NCBI GenBank assembly: GCA_019823025.1
Contig: CP081940.1
Location: forward strand, 930,001-994,000
Length of the DNA: 64,000 nucleotides
Origin: Methylophilales bacterium
GTDB lineage: Bacteria > Pseudomonadota > Gammaproteobacteria > Burkholderiales > Methylophilaceae
Direction: 5' to 3'
Each line of letters starts with the position of its first letter. Within the stretch, counting starts at the first letter, position 1. Below are positions 51,437 to 61,986 of this stretch, in pieces. Position numbers and translations under genes: made by a program. The notes under the pieces were generated by a model. It searched no databases, was not told the DNA's origin, and saw only the letters and a list, made by a program, of their open reading frames with translations.

Positions 51437-51898
51437 ATGTCAGTCAATAAGGTAATTTTAGTTGGAAGATTGGGGCAGGATCCTGATGTTCGTTATATGC
51501 CGAACGAAACTGCAGTATGTAACTTTAGTTTAGCTACGAGTAGTTCATATAAAGATAAAACAGGAGAAAAAGTTGATCAAACTGAGTGGCATAGAATTGT
51601 TATGTTTGGCAAAGTAGCGGAAATCGCTAAAGAATATCTTAAAAAAGGAAGTCAAATATTTGTTGAGGGCAGACTCCAAACAAGAAAATGGCAAACAAAA
51701 GATGGCCAGGATAGATATACCACGGAGGTCGTTGCTGCGACGATGCAAATGCTTGGTTCTAAAGATAATGCTTCAGGTGGAAGTGACTCATCAGGTAATT
51801 TTGAGCAACAAAAAAGTCAATCATCTAATGAGTCTACTAAAGCGCCATCTCCTGCAGTTGAATCCTTTGATCAATTGGAAGACGATATTCCATTTTAA
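51437..51898 (+). CDS. ssb: Single-stranded DNA-binding protein
   Basis: 153-residue tetrameric SSB. The OB fold starts [20 protein letters not shown] and includes [11 protein letters not shown] and [12 protein letters not shown] disordered, Ser/Gly/Gln-rich linker runs from about residue 112, ending in the acidic protein-docking tip LEDDIPF. A Shine-Dalgarno-like AGGGG (51420-51424) precedes the ATG. Confidence 0.97.
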   Translation: MSVNKVILVGRLGQDPDVRYMPNETAVCNFSLATSSSYKDKTGEKVDQTEWHRIVMFGKVAEIAKEYLKKGSQIFVEGRLQTRKWQTKDGQDRYTTEVVAATMQMLGSKDNASGGSDSSGNFEQQKSQSSNESTKAPSPAVESFDQLEDDIPF

Positions 51899-51916
51899 AA
51901 ATATTTTAAAATTTTT

Positions 51917-52177
51917 ATGCCAATTTATGAATTCATATGTGAAAACTGTAATTACAAGGAAGATCTAATTAGAAAAATTAGTGAGCCAACAATAATTTCA
52001 TGCCCTAAATGTAATGGTCAAAATTTTATTAAGCAAGTTTCAGCTCCAAATTTTAAGCTAAAAGGTTCGGGCTGGTATGAAACAGATTTTAAGAATAAAA
52101 ATAATGCAAAAGATTCAAAAAAAAATGATGCGACAAAAAAATCAATAACAAAGAAAACCGAGAAGCCAAATGTTTAA
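51917..52177 (+). CDS. FmdB-family zinc ribbon protein
   Basis: 86-residue protein with a CxxC...CxxC zinc ribbon in its first 40 residues (MPIYEFICENCNY, then ISCPKCNG) and a lysine-rich disordered tail. FmdB-family proteins are putative regulators; the name comes from a methylotroph amidase/formamidase locus, but the function here is unknown. It overlaps DUF502 by 8 bases in the conserved ssb-fmdB-DUF502-aspS order. Confidence 0.88.
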   Translation: MPIYEFICENCNYKEDLIRKISEPTIISCPKCNGQNFIKQVSAPNFKLKGSGWYETDFKNKNNAKDSKKNDATKKSITKKTEKPNV

Positions 52178-52796
52178 AAAAAATATACTCACGGGTCTTT
52201 TAGTTTTAATTCCTATTGTTTTAACTTTATGGGTACTTGTTACGCTCACCCAGTTTTTAGATCAAGTATTATTATTCTTGCCTAAAGAATTTCAGCCTGA
52301 TATATTTTTTGGAGGGGCGATTCCAGGGTATGGTGTTATCGTAACGCTGGTTGTTGTTTTTCTTACGGGCTTAATTGCTAATAATTTTTTTGGTAAAAAG
52401 ATTATTTCTGTATATGAGTATGTCCTAAATAAGGTACCAGTAATAAGTTCTATATATAAGGGTATTAAGCAAGTATCAGATACACTTTTATCCAACTCTG
52501 GGCAAGCATTCTCTAAAGCAGTTTTAATTGAATTTCCAAATGCAGGCACATATACATTTGCCTTTGTGACGGGTGTCCCAAATGATCAAATTGCTAAATA
52601 TTTGAAAGGAAAGTTCGTTAATGTTTATGTGCCAACGACACCAAACCCAACTTCTGGATATACATTGATCGTGCCTACAAAAAAAATTATCGAGATTGAT
52701 CTTAGTGTCGATCAGGTTTTAAAGTATGTCATCTCTATGGGCGTTTCAACAACAGATAAAGAGTTTATTAAAAATAATAAAAAGAAAAGAAAGTAG
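52170..52796 (+). CDS. DUF502 membrane protein
   Basis: 208 residues. Two membrane helices at about 5-27 and 47-70, then a soluble domain with the DUF502 patterns KVPVISSIYKGIKQVSDTLL, FVTG, and VYVPTTPNPTSGYTLIVP. Function unknown; a conserved neighbour of aspS in Betaproteobacteria. It overlaps fmdB by 8 bases and is 8 bases before aspS, so it is probably cotranscribed. Confidence 0.9.
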   Translation: MFKKNILTGLLVLIPIVLTLWVLVTLTQFLDQVLLFLPKEFQPDIFFGGAIPGYGVIVTLVVVFLTGLIANNFFGKKIISVYEYVLNKVPVISSIYKGIKQVSDTLLSNSGQAFSKAVLIEFPNAGTYTFAFVTGVPNDQIAKYLKGKFVNVYVPTTPNPTSGYTLIVPTKKIIEIDLSVDQVLKYVISMGVSTTDKEFIKNNKKKRK

Positions 52797-52804
52797 AAAG
52801 TTAA

Positions 52805-54595
52805 ATGAGAACAAATTTTTGTGGTGAATTAAATAAATCCCATGTGGATACCGAAGTAACTTTATGTGGCTGGGCACATCGTCGAAGAGATCATGGCGGT
52901 GTTATATTTATTGACTTAAGAGACAAGAAGGGGCTAGCTCAGATTGTGATAGACCCTGATACACCGGAAGCTTTTAAAGCTGGTGAATCCGTTCGTAACG
53001 AATTTGTTTTACAAGTTACTTGTAAGGTAAGGCTTAGGCCTGAAGGCACTGTTAATAAAAACCTGCCCTCAGGGGAAGTTGAAATGCTAGCGTCGGAAGT
53101 TACAATCCTTAATCCTTCCCTAACGCCACCTTTTATGCTTGATGATGAAACAATTTCGGAGTCAGTTAGGTTAGAAAGCCGTTTTATTGATCTTAGAAGA
53201 GATGTGATGCAAAAGAATCTTCGCCTGAGATACGATATTTCTAAAAATTTTAGAACTTATCTTGATAAAAATGATTTTATGGAGATCGAAACGCCAATTT
53301 TAACAAGGAGTACCCCAGAGGGAGCTAGAGATTATTTAGTGCCTTCAAGAGTCCACCAAGGTGAATTTTTTGCATTGCCTCAATCCCCTCAGTTATTTAA
53401 GCAAATGTTAATGATTTCTGGGTTTGATAGATATTTTCAAATTGCTAAATGCTTTCGCGATGAAGATTTAAGAGCCGATAGACAGCCAGAATTTACTCAA
53501 TTAGATATTGAGCTTTCTTTTTCGAATGAAAAAGAAATAATGCAGATTAATGAAGGCATGATTCGACAAATGTTTTTAGACACCATGGATATAAAGCTTC
53601 CAAAAACTTTCCCTCAGCTAACTTATGCTGATGCAATGAATAAGTATGGCTCCGATAAGCCTGATCTACGAGTCACCCTTGAGCTTGTCGACTTAACTGA
53701 AGAGCTTAAGAAGGTTGAGTTTAAAGTATTTTCCTCAGCAGCAAATATGACAAATGGTAGAGTGGCTGCCCTTAAAATACCGGGTGGATCTGAGCTTTCA
53801 AGATCTGAGATAGATGCATATACCGAATTCGTAAAGATTTATGGCGCTAAAGGTTTAGCCTATATAAAGGTAAATGATGTTTCACAACTTGATGAAAACG
53901 GTCTTCAGAGTCCAATTGTAAAAAATATTAATCCTTATGTATTAAAAGCAATCATGGATAAAACTAAAGCATCCAATGGAGATTTGATTTTCTTTGGCGC
54001 TGATAAAGAGAAGGTTGTTAATGAGGCATTAGGTGCGTTGAGAGAAAAAATTGGACATGACAAAGGCCTTGTAAATGATTTATTTTGGGCACCTTTATGG
54101 ATAGTTGATTTCCCCATGTTTGATTTTGACGAAGAAAATAAAAGGTGGAATGCCCTGCACCACCCTTTCACTGCACCAAAAGATGGGCATGAGGATCTTC
54201 TTGATTCAGATCCAGGTAAATGCTTATCAAAAGCGTATGACATGGTTATCAATGGCTCTGAAGTTGGAGGCGGCTCCATACGTATCCATAAGAGCGATGT
54301 GCAATCTAAAGTATTTAAGGCTTTAAATATCTCTAAGGATGAAGCACAGGAAAAATTTGGTTTTTTATTAGAAGCACTTCAATATGGCGCACCCCCTCAT
54401 GGTGGAATAGCTTTTGGAGTAGATAGAATAGTGACGCTTTTGGCAGGTGCTGATTCAATTAGAGATGTGATTGCTTTTCCAAAAACTCAAAAAGCACAGT
54501 GTTTGTTAACAAACGCACCAAATGAAGTAGATGACAAACAGTTAAGAGAGCTTCATATTAAAAAAAGGTTAACAGCTTCTCAAAAAAATGATTAA
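52805..54595 (+). CDS. aspS: Aspartyl-tRNA synthetase
   Basis: 596-residue class II synthetase of the bacterial type. N-terminal anticodon-binding OB fold ([20 protein letters not shown], key WAHRRRDHG), motif 2 [18 protein letters not shown], the bacterial GAD insertion around residues 300-420, and motif 3 [15 protein letters not shown]. Because gatCAB is present, it may be the non-discriminating form that also charges tRNA-Asn; I cannot decide from the sequence by eye. It overlaps the VOC gene by 8 bases. Confidence 0.97.
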   Translation: MRTNFCGELNKSHVDTEVTLCGWAHRRRDHGGVIFIDLRDKKGLAQIVIDPDTPEAFKAGESVRNEFVLQVTCKVRLRPEGTVNKNLPSGEVEMLASEVTILNPSLTPPFMLDDETISESVRLESRFIDLRRDVMQKNLRLRYDISKNFRTYLDKNDFMEIETPILTRSTPEGARDYLVPSRVHQGEFFALPQSPQLFKQMLMISGFDRYFQIAKCFRDEDLRADRQPEFTQLDIELSFSNEKEIMQINEGMIRQMFLDTMDIKLPKTFPQLTYADAMNKYGSDKPDLRVTLELVDLTEELKKVEFKVFSSAANMTNGRVAALKIPGGSELSRSEIDAYTEFVKIYGAKGLAYIKVNDVSQLDENGLQSPIVKNINPYVLKAIMDKTKASNGDLIFFGADKEKVVNEALGALREKIGHDKGLVNDLFWAPLWIVDFPMFDFDEENKRWNALHHPFTAPKDGHEDLLDSDPGKCLSKAYDMVINGSEVGGGSIRIHKSDVQSKVFKALNISKDEAQEKFGFLLEALQYGAPPHGGIAFGVDRIVTLLAGADSIRDVIAFPKTQKAQCLLTNAPNEVDDKQLRELHIKKRLTASQKND

Positions 54596-54971
54596 CGGTA
54601 TTGATCATTACAATCTTCGTTCAGATGAAAAGATGATTGAGACTCTCAAAGAATTCTATATTAATATCGTAGGATTAAAGCTTGGCTATCGACCCCCTTT
54701 TAATAGTAAAGGTTATTGGCTTTATGCAAAAGAAAAGGATGTTCTTCATCTCAGTTCATCAAAAGATAATATAAAAAACTTAATCAATATCGATTCAACA
54801 CTAGATCATGTTTCATTTTCTGCTAATGACAAAAGTTTTTTTATGGAAACTCTTAAAAAAAATAATATTGTTTTTAAAGAGAGGCACATCCCTGAAATTA
54901 ATATTGATCAGTTATTTTTTAAAGATCCTGCTGGTAACGGGATTGAATTAATTTTTAAAGAAAATAGCTAA
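54588..54971 (+). CDS. VOC-superfamily (glyoxalase-like) protein
   Basis: 127-residue metal-dependent vicinal-oxygen-chelate fold. The start [28 protein letters not shown] in the middle, and [14 protein letters not shown] at the end show the repeated half-fold with putative metal ligands His and Glu. Substrate unknown. It overlaps aspS by 8 bases. The 106 bases that follow are AT-rich with no clear terminator. Confidence 0.82.
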   Translation: MINGIDHYNLRSDEKMIETLKEFYINIVGLKLGYRPPFNSKGYWLYAKEKDVLHLSSSKDNIKNLINIDSTLDHVSFSANDKSFFMETLKKNNIVFKERHIPEINIDQLFFKDPAGNGIELIFKENS

Positions 54972-55077
54972 TTCAAAACGTAGCTTTCTACTTAATTTAA
55001 TTTTTATTATTTAACCCTTTTTTAAAATTTTATGAATCTTTTAATTTAAATGTTTTCTTTTCATATAAGATTTAAAA

Positions 55078-56994
55078 ATGGTCTATAAAAATAAACATAA
55101 AGTTTCAAAGGCTTTGAAGGAAGCGCTTATTTTTTGCCAAAAAGGTAAATTTAATGAAGCTAGAGTAATATATAAAAAATTAATAAAAATAATCCCCGCA
55201 AACGACCAAATGCTTGCAAACTATGGCACTCTTGAGTTGCAAATAGGTAACACAGAGTATGCAACTGAGCTGCTAGATAGATCATTAATAATTAATCCAA
55301 ACCAACCAAATATTCTTAATAATTTAGGTAACCTCTATTTAGAAAATGGAGACTTTAAAAAATCGATTAATTATTTTGATAAGGCCATAAGCCTAAGCCC
55401 TAAAAGCTTTAATACTTTTTACAATAAAGGAAGGGCGATGACTGCAATCAATAAAATAGATGAAGCTATTAATTGTTATCAACAAGCAATAAGTATTGAA
55501 CCTAAAAATAAATTAGCACACTTTAATTTAGGTTTTGTTTTTAATATAAGCAAGGATTTTGAAAAAGCAATTGATCATTATGATGCTGCTATCAAAATAG
55601 ATGAAAACTTTACCGAGGCCTTTTTTAATAGAGGTGTGACATATTCAAATAAAAGTAAACATCATAAAGCTATTAAGGATTTTAATGCTGCAATTAAAAT
55701 TGAATTTAACGAAAGGTTTATTTTTAAAAGAGCAAGGGAGCATGAGGAGATAGAAGACTTTTCTAAGGCATTAGATGACTATTCTCTAATTATTAATTCT
55801 GAATCTTCAGCCGAAAATAAAGGTTTAGCATATTGTAGAAGGGGAGATTTGCAAAATCAAATGAATAATCATAAAAGCGGAATGCCTGATCTTGAGATGG
55901 CTATAACCATACAACCTGATAATGCAGTTTATTACAATAATTATGCGAATGGACTAAGAACATTAAATCAAAACGAAGAGGCGATAAAGTTTTATAAACG
56001 TGCAATTGAGCTTGATTGTGAAAATTATAGTGCTAAGTTAAATCTCTCATATTTTGAATTCGCTTCTCATAATTTTAGCAATGCATGGCGATTATATGAA
56101 TCAAGATGGAATGCTCAAGATCAAAAAACAATACCACTATCCACCGAAAAACCTAAGTTAAATAGTTTTGATGTAAAAAATAAAAAGATTCTAATTTGGT
56201 CAGAGCAAGGTCTAGGAGATCATATTTTATATAGCACAATGCTAGCTGATGCTTTGATGAGTGATAATGATTTCATTGTTGTTATTGACTCAAGATTATT
56301 AGATTTATACAAAGCATCCTTTAAAGATTTTAAAAATGTAGTTTTTTTAGATGCTGCGGATAATGAGAACTTATATGATTTTCATATATCAATGGGGGAT
56401 CTTGGCCAATTCTTTAGAAATTCAAAACAGGACTTTCTTGACCAAAAAAAACCATTATTGGAAGCAGATAAAAAATATACAAGGATATTAAAGGATAAAA
56501 TTAATTCGAAGAAAAAATTTATTTGTGGTCTCTCATGGCGAAGCAAAAATCCAACTATTGGAAAAAGCAAAAGTATGAGATTAACCGATTTAAATTCAAT
56601 TTTTAACTTACCTAATATTGAATTTGTTGATCTTCAGTATGGAGATACCAAAAAAGAAAAAAAAGAGTTTAAAGGTAATTTTGGATTTGAATTGGTTGAA
56701 ATGAATGATATAGATAATTTTTATGATATTTCTAAACTAGCAGCATTAATTAATGTATGTGATTTTGTTATTACAGCAAGTAATGTTACGGCTCATATAG
56801 CCGGAGCATTAAATAAAAAAACTTACTTAATTGTTCCATATACAGATGGAAGGATTTGGTATTGGGGAATTGATGAGCATAAAAGCTTATGGTACCCGTC
56901 TATTCAGATACTAAGATCAGATAAGCTTCAAGATTGGGAAGCTCCCATAAAAAACTTGATGGATTTATTATCACAGGAGATTAATTATGAATGA
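55078..56994 (+). CDS. TPR-repeat protein with C-terminal glycosyltransferase-like domain
   Basis: 638 residues. Residues about 10-330 are roughly eight tetratricopeptide repeats, for example LNNLGNLYLENGDFKKSINY and AHFNLGFVFNISKDFEKAID. Residues about 365-630 resemble GT9/GT41-type glycosyltransferase folds: WSEQGLGDHILYSTMLADAL near 373 and TASNVTAHIAGALNKKTYLI near 564. There is no signal peptide, so it is cytoplasmic. Such TPR-GT fusions glycosylate proteins or surface polymers in other bacteria; the target here is unknown. It overlaps the next gene by 8 bases. It has no clear Shine-Dalgarno and is more Asn/Lys/Ile-rich than neighbours, hinting at accessory DNA. Confidence 0.8.
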   Translation: MVYKNKHKVSKALKEALIFCQKGKFNEARVIYKKLIKIIPANDQMLANYGTLELQIGNTEYATELLDRSLIINPNQPNILNNLGNLYLENGDFKKSINYFDKAISLSPKSFNTFYNKGRAMTAINKIDEAINCYQQAISIEPKNKLAHFNLGFVFNISKDFEKAIDHYDAAIKIDENFTEAFFNRGVTYSNKSKHHKAIKDFNAAIKIEFNERFIFKRAREHEEIEDFSKALDDYSLIINSESSAENKGLAYCRRGDLQNQMNNHKSGMPDLEMAITIQPDNAVYYNNYANGLRTLNQNEEAIKFYKRAIELDCENYSAKLNLSYFEFASHNFSNAWRLYESRWNAQDQKTIPLSTEKPKLNSFDVKNKKILIWSEQGLGDHILYSTMLADALMSDNDFIVVIDSRLLDLYKASFKDFKNVVFLDAADNENLYDFHISMGDLGQFFRNSKQDFLDQKKPLLEADKKYTRILKDKINSKKKFICGLSWRSKNPTIGKSKSMRLTDLNSIFNLPNIEFVDLQYGDTKKEKKEFKGNFGFELVEMNDIDNFYDISKLAALINVCDFVITASNVTAHIAGALNKKTYLIVPYTDGRIWYWGIDEHKSLWYPSIQILRSDKLQDWEAPIKNLMDLLSQEINYE

Positions 56995-57664
56995 GGTTAT
57001 TAAAATAGTCGTTGGTTTTGATCAGAGAGAGTCTGTGGCTTACCATACCTTTGTTCAAAGTGTTATAGAAAAATCCTCTCTACCTGTTTCTTTTATTCCA
57101 TTGGCCATAAATACTTTAAAAGGATATGAGGAGAAGCATGAAGATAGGAGTAATGATTTTGTTTACTCAAGATTTTTAACTCCTTATTTAAATGATTTTA
57201 AAGGGTGGGCTATTTTTGCAGATGGAGATATGATTTGTCAGGCAGATATCAAAGAACTCTGGGATTTAAGAGATGAAAGTAAGGCAGTCCAAGTTGTTAA
57301 ACATAATTATAAGACTAAGGCTAAAAAAAAATATTTAGGAAATAAAAATGAAAATTATCCGAAAAAAAACTGGTCAAGTTTAATTTTATGGAACTGCAGC
57401 CATCCTAAAAATAAAAATTTAACGCCGAACCTTATATCAAGTCAATCAGGTACATATTTACATCGATTTTCTTGGTTAAATGAAGAAGATATAGGTGAAT
57501 TAAATACTGAATGGAACTGGCTTGCTATTGAATATCCCAAAAATAACAAGGCCAAAATTATTCACTATACCCTTGGGACCCCATGCTTTGAAGATTATAA
57601 AAAAACAGATTTTTCTGAAATCTGGTATGAAAAGTACAATAAAATTTTAGAAGGTTTAGAATAA
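56987..57664 (+). CDS. Glycosyltransferase (GT8-like, DxD type)
   Basis: 225-residue soluble protein with a GT-A style pattern: IKIVVGFDQRESVAYHTF at the start, a conserved SRFLTPYL segment, and the metal/nucleotide-sugar motif FADGDMICQADI, with DGD at about 77-79. A C-terminal KIIHYTLGTPCF stretch resembles the metal-binding His region of GT8 enzymes. It is translationally coupled to the TPR-GT gene (8-base overlap). The pair likely builds one glycan on a shared acceptor; donor sugar and acceptor are unknown. Confidence 0.78.
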   Translation: MNEVIKIVVGFDQRESVAYHTFVQSVIEKSSLPVSFIPLAINTLKGYEEKHEDRSNDFVYSRFLTPYLNDFKGWAIFADGDMICQADIKELWDLRDESKAVQVVKHNYKTKAKKKYLGNKNENYPKKNWSSLILWNCSHPKNKNLTPNLISSQSGTYLHRFSWLNEEDIGELNTEWNWLAIEYPKNNKAKIIHYTLGTPCFEDYKKTDFSEIWYEKYNKILEGLE

Positions 57665-57691
57665 ATATTAATTTTTAAAGGAATGGTAAGT

Positions 57692-58111
57692 ATGAAAAGC
57701 TTTAAAAAAGAGCTGTGGTTTAATGCTCCTGAAAGAATGCACTTTACTAATATTACCCCAGAGGTAAATTCCTGTTTAGTTGAAAGTGGAATCCAAGAAG
57801 GGCTTGTACTAGTGAATGCAATGCATATTACGGCGAGTGTTTTTATTAACGATGATGAATCAGGCTTACATCATGACTATAAAAAATGGCTTGAGGAATT
57901 AGCACCTCATGAGCCCTTGAGTCATTATAGACATAATGATACTGGTGAAGATAATGCTGATGCACATATTAAAAGACAGGTAATGGGCAGAGAAGTGGTT
58001 GTTGCCATCACAGAAGGAAAGCTAGATTTTGGCCCATGGGAACAAATCTTCTATGGTGAATTTGACGGAAGACGAAAGAAGAGAGCGTTAGTTAAAATAA
58101 TTGGTGAGTAA
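57692..58111 (+). CDS. YjbQ/UPF0047 family protein (secondary thiamine-phosphate synthase)
   Basis: 139-residue protein. I choose ATG 57692, because AAAGGA at 57677-57682 is well spaced for it and too close to the ATG at 57683. The family pattern is visible: [34 protein letters not shown], and the metal-site [20 protein letters not shown], then [16 protein letters not shown]. Members show weak thiamine-phosphate synthase activity; the true role is unclear. Its stop is one base from the convergent CBS gene. Confidence 0.9.
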   Translation: MKSFKKELWFNAPERMHFTNITPEVNSCLVESGIQEGLVLVNAMHITASVFINDDESGLHHDYKKWLEELAPHEPLSHYRHNDTGEDNADAHIKRQVMGREVVVAITEGKLDFGPWEQIFYGEFDGRRKKRALVKIIGE

Positions 58112-58112
58112 T

Positions 58113-58544
58113 TTAATTTTGAATGAAGCTTTCAAGTTGTCTAATTAAATCTCTTTGGTGACTGATCATTTCTTTGACAAGGTCGCCTTGCGAAACCATG
58201 CCAATAATTTCATTTCCTTTAAGAACAGGGATATGACGAATTTTTTTCTCTGACATTACCTCTAAACCTTTCTCAAATGAATCCGAGGGCTGAAGAGATA
58301 AAACTTTTTTGGTCATAATATCTTTGACCAGGGTTTCTTTTGATGATTTTTTATGAAGAATGATTTCCCTAGCATAATCTCTTTCGGAAATGATTCCCAC
58401 CATCTTATCTTTTTCTGTCACTAACAAAGCACCAATTTTATATTCTGCCATAACTATAAGTGCTTCAATGACAGTTTGAGTTGGGGCAATTGTCAGTAGC
58501 TTCTTAATATTTTTTGTATCGATAATTTGCTTTAATGTTTTCAT
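58113..58544 (-). CDS. CBS-domain pair protein
   Basis: 143 residues from ATG 58544; a longer frame to 58601 adds only a hydrophobic, non-family lead. Two CBS motifs in tandem: the first with VIEALIVMAEYKIGALLVT and VGIISERDYAREIIL, the second with KGLEVMSEKKIRHIPVLKG and GMVSQGDLVKEMI. Stand-alone CBS pairs bind adenosine nucleotides and regulate partners; the partner here is unknown. Confidence 0.88.
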   Translation of the reverse strand: MKTLKQIIDTKNIKKLLTIAPTQTVIEALIVMAEYKIGALLVTEKDKMVGIISERDYAREIILHKKSSKETLVKDIMTKKVLSLQPSDSFEKGLEVMSEKKIRHIPVLKGNEIIGMVSQGDLVKEMISHQRDLIRQLESFIQN

Positions 58545-58700
58545 TAAAATTTGTCGAATTAATATAAAAAACAGCATAACTAAATTATCAGTTTTAAGCA
58601 AAATTGTTAAAAAATTTTAAAGTTAAAACAAATCTACTTCTTAAGTGGATTAAGTTTACTGATAAACTATAACGAATAAAATATTTAGATAGGATTGAGT

Positions 58701-59426
58701 ATGGCAGGGCATTCAAAGTGGGCAAATATTCAGCATCGTAAGGGAAGACAGGACGCTAAGAGAGGAAAAATTTTTACGAAGTTAGTTAAGGAGATTACTG
58801 TCGCTGCAAGGTTAAGTGGAGGAGATATTAATTTTAATCCGAGATTAAGGTCTGCAGTCACAACTGCTAAAGAACAAAGTATGCCAGCTGAAAATATTAC
58901 AAGGGCAATAAAAAAAGGAACTGGAGAATTAGAAGGCGTTAATTACGAAGAGATTAGGTATGAAGGTTATGGCATCAGTGGTGTAGCAATTATTATTGAT
59001 TGTTTAACAGACAATAAAGTGCGTGCAGTAGCTGATGTGAGGCACGCTTTATCAAAAAATGGGGGCAACCTTGGTACTGATGGATCTGTTTCATTTTTAT
59101 TCAAACATTGTGGCAGTATCTTCTTTGCTCCCATAGATGATAGTGAAGCACTCATGGATGAAGCAATTAATTTAGGGGCAGATGATGTCATTATTAATGA
59201 TGATAAAAGTATTGAGATTATTACCGCTCCAAATGACTTTACTAAAATAAATGAAGGACTTGAAAAATTAGGTTTTAAAAAAGAATTAGCTGAGTTAACA
59301 ATGAAGGCAGAAAATGAAATAAATTTAAGAGGTGATGACGCTTCGAGGATGCAAAAAATATTAGATATTTTAGAGGATTTAGATGATGTTCAGGAAGTCT
59401 ATACAAATGCAAATTTTGAAGATTAA
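58701..59426 (+). CDS. yebC: YebC/PmpR-family transcriptional regulator or translation factor
   Basis: 241-residue DUF28 protein. I choose ATG 58701, giving the universal start [20 protein letters not shown]; the upstream TTG at 58695 would add two residues. Other family blocks are [31 protein letters not shown] and [13 protein letters not shown]. Relatives regulate transcription, and recent work links some to ribosome rescue at proline runs. Its position before ruvC is conserved across proteobacteria. Confidence 0.95.
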   Translation: MAGHSKWANIQHRKGRQDAKRGKIFTKLVKEITVAARLSGGDINFNPRLRSAVTTAKEQSMPAENITRAIKKGTGELEGVNYEEIRYEGYGISGVAIIIDCLTDNKVRAVADVRHALSKNGGNLGTDGSVSFLFKHCGSIFFAPIDDSEALMDEAINLGADDVIINDDKSIEIITAPNDFTKINEGLEKLGFKKELAELTMKAENEINLRGDDASRMQKILDILEDLDDVQEVYTNANFED

Positions 59427-59433
59427 CTAATCA

Positions 59434-59958
59434 TTGAATACGATCTTAGGCATTGATCCTGGATTAAGAGTAACTGGCTATGGTGTTATTCATCAGGAGA
59501 AACAAAATTTTATATATGAATCAAGTGGAACAATCAAAACGGCTAAACAAGATCTTGATCTAGCTGCAAGGATTAAAATTATAGTTAAAGGGATTGATGA
59601 GGTGATTGAAAAGTTTAGCCCTAGTATTGTTGCAATTGAAAAAGTGTTCGTAAATACTAACCCTCAGTCTACGCTTTTACTTGGTCAGGCTCGAGGTGCT
59701 GCAATAGCATCAATTGTATCTAAAGACATTAATATTTTCGAGTATACAGCTCTACAAATCAAAAAATCTGTAGTAGGGAATGGCCATGCAGATAAACTTC
59801 AAGTGCAGACGATGGTGCAAAGGTTACTAAAGTTACCTTCACTACCTGGACCAGATTCAGGCGATGCACTCGCTTGTGCTATTTGTCATGCTAATATTAG
59901 TGATTCACTTGGAAGGCTAGGGGTAGGTAACCGAATGAAATCAGGCAGAATAATATGA
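59434..59958 (+). CDS. ruvC: Holliday junction resolvase RuvC
   Basis: 174-residue endonuclease. The catalytic acids are in GIDPGLRVTGYG (Asp7), AIEKVFVNTNPQ, and HADKLQVQ with DSGDALACAICHA near the end. The start is TTG 59434, 7 bases after yebC, since Asp7 must be near the N-terminus and no ATG is available. It resolves junctions held by RuvAB, encoded next. Confidence 0.94.
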   Translation: MNTILGIDPGLRVTGYGVIHQEKQNFIYESSGTIKTAKQDLDLAARIKIIVKGIDEVIEKFSPSIVAIEKVFVNTNPQSTLLLGQARGAAIASIVSKDINIFEYTALQIKKSVVGNGHADKLQVQTMVQRLLKLPSLPGPDSGDALACAICHANISDSLGRLGVGNRMKSGRII

Positions 59959-60530
59959 TTGGACGTATTCAAGGTAAAATTTTAGAAAAAATTCCCCCAT
60001 ATATCTTAATTGACTGTAATGGCGTAGGTTATGAAATAGAGGTCCCGATGACAACCTTTTATGATTTGCCAGAAGTTGGGAGTGATGTGGTACTGCTGAC
60101 ACATTTTCTTGTCAGAGAAGACGCACAATTATTATTTGGTTTCGCAACAGATCAAGAAAGGATAATCTTTAGAAAATTGCTAAAAGTTAATGGTATTGGT
60201 GCTAAAGCGTCATTATCAATTTTAGGTGGAATGACAGTCAATGAGTTGACGCATTCGATTCAAACCCAAGATGTAAATTCATTAACAAAGATACCAGGTG
60301 TTGGGAAAAAAACAGCGGAAAGATTAATTTTGGAACTTAAAGACAAAATCTCAGATACAGAGTTTGCGACCTCAAAAAATCAAGGATCATCTGAATTAAG
60401 TGACATTCAAAATGCTTTATTTGCCCTGGGATATAATCAGAAAGATATATTAACAGTAACAAAAGATTTAGATGAAAATGTCTCAGTAAATGATGGGATC
60501 AAACAGGCTTTAAAATTATTATCAAATTAA
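59955..60530 (+). CDS. ruvA: Holliday junction DNA helicase subunit RuvA
   Basis: 191-residue tetrameric junction-binding protein. It has the start MIGRIQGKILEKIPPYILID, the helix-hairpin-helix motifs KVNGIGAKASLSILGGM and TKIPGVGKKTAERLILELK, and a C-terminal RuvB-binding domain (ALFALGYNQKDI). It overlaps ruvC by 4 bases. Confidence 0.96.
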   Translation: MIGRIQGKILEKIPPYILIDCNGVGYEIEVPMTTFYDLPEVGSDVVLLTHFLVREDAQLLFGFATDQERIIFRKLLKVNGIGAKASLSILGGMTVNELTHSIQTQDVNSLTKIPGVGKKTAERLILELKDKISDTEFATSKNQGSSELSDIQNALFALGYNQKDILTVTKDLDENVSVNDGIKQALKLLSN

Positions 60531-60550
60531 ATTACATAAATAGGTAAAAA

Positions 60551-61582
60551 ATGATTGAACCTGATCAGTTTAAAAATAGTGAAGCAATAAGCGATGAGGA
60601 AGAGAGTTTTGAGAGGGCATTAAGGCCTAAAGAGTTAGTAGATTACGTTGGTCAAGAAAAAATAAGGGAACAGTTGGAAATCTTCATAAGCGCTGCAAAA
60701 AAAAGAAAAGAACCCCTAGACCACCTTCTTTTATTTGGGCCTCCCGGACTAGGAAAAACAACGTTAGCCCATATTATTGCAAATGAGATGGGTGTAAATC
60801 TCAAACAAACTTCAGGACCTGTTCTTGAAAAAACAGGCGACCTAGCTGCATTATTATCAAATCTAGAAGCTAACGATGTTCTGTTTATAGACGAAATACA
60901 TCGTATTTCACCTGTTATAGAAGAGATTCTTTACCCAGCAATGGAGGACTATCGATTAGACATTATGATTGGCGAAGGCCCTTCTGCAAGGTCTGTTAAA
61001 CTAGAATTACCACCATTTACCCTGATTGGGGCGACAACAAGAGCTGGAATGTTAACTAATCCTCTTCGTGATAGATTCGGGATTGTTTCTCGTCTTGAAT
61101 TTTATACAAATGATGAGTTAGCTAAAATTGTTTTAAGAAGTGCGGGGCTCCTTGAAACAACTATTGATAAAAAAGGCTCTTCAGAGTTAGCAAAACGCTC
61201 CCGAGGAACGCCTAGAATCTCGAATAGATTGCTCAGAAGAGTAAGGGATTATGCAGATATTAAAGCAGAGGGTGAAATCAATGAAAAAATAGCCAACCAA
61301 GCATTAAAAATGTTAGATGTTGATTTAATCGGTTTAGATTTTATGGACCGTACTTTTTTAAAGGCAATTATTGAAAAGTTTTCTGGAGGGCCTGTGGGTT
61401 TAGATAATTTAGCTGCTGCTATTGGAGAAGAAAAAGAGACAATAGAGGATGTGATAGAGCCTTATCTTATTCAGCAGGGTTTTTTGATGAGAACGCCAAG
61501 AGGAAGAGTGGCGACACCACAAACGTATAAACATTTTGGGATTACAATGCCTAAAAATAATAATAATGAGAACTTATGGTAA
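60551..61582 (+). CDS. ruvB: Holliday junction DNA helicase RuvB
   Basis: 343-residue AAA+ motor for branch migration. It shows [20 protein letters not shown], Walker [14 protein letters not shown], Walker [10 protein letters not shown], the sensor [20 protein letters not shown], and a C-terminal winged helix ([12 protein letters not shown]). The length is typical. It overlaps ybgC by 7 bases. No LexA box is visible near ruvA. Confidence 0.97.
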   Translation: MIEPDQFKNSEAISDEEESFERALRPKELVDYVGQEKIREQLEIFISAAKKRKEPLDHLLLFGPPGLGKTTLAHIIANEMGVNLKQTSGPVLEKTGDLAALLSNLEANDVLFIDEIHRISPVIEEILYPAMEDYRLDIMIGEGPSARSVKLELPPFTLIGATTRAGMLTNPLRDRFGIVSRLEFYTNDELAKIVLRSAGLLETTIDKKGSSELAKRSRGTPRISNRLLRRVRDYADIKAEGEINEKIANQALKMLDVDLIGLDFMDRTFLKAIIEKFSGGPVGLDNLAAAIGEEKETIEDVIEPYLIQQGFLMRTPRGRVATPQTYKHFGITMPKNNNNENLW

Positions 61583-61986
61583 GCCATTTACCATTTAAAT
61601 GGAGTGTAAGAATTTACTTTGAAGATACAGACAGTGGGGGTGTTGTTTATCACTCAAATTATCTAAAGTTTATGGAGCGAGCAAGGACAGAATGGCTCAG
61701 AAGTCTTCACTTAAACCAAGCAGACTTAAAAAAAAAGGATAAAATAATGTTTGTGGTAGCCAACGTCAATATAGACTATAAAAAAGCAGCACGTTTTAAC
61801 GATGAGCTTGACATTGAAACCTCCATAGATAAGATTGGCGCATCCAGGGTAGATTTAACTCAAAATATAATGAAGAATTCAGACCTTTATACTTCAGCCA
61901 AAGTGAACATTGCTTGTATACATTCTGAGACTTTTAAACCCCAAAGAATTCCAAAATTAATAAAACAACAAATGGAGATATTATGA
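61576..61986 (+). CDS. ybgC: Tol-Pal system-associated acyl-CoA thioesterase YbgC
   Basis: 136-residue hot-dog-fold thioesterase. The catalytic Asp is in [20 protein letters not shown], followed by [11 protein letters not shown] and [17 protein letters not shown]. It leads the tol-pal cluster in most proteobacteria and may act in phospholipid metabolism. It overlaps ruvB by 7 bases and tolQ by 4 bases. Confidence 0.95.
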   Translation: MVSHLPFKWSVRIYFEDTDSGGVVYHSNYLKFMERARTEWLRSLHLNQADLKKKDKIMFVVANVNIDYKKAARFNDELDIETSIDKIGASRVDLTQNIMKNSDLYTSAKVNIACIHSETFKPQRIPKLIKQQMEIL

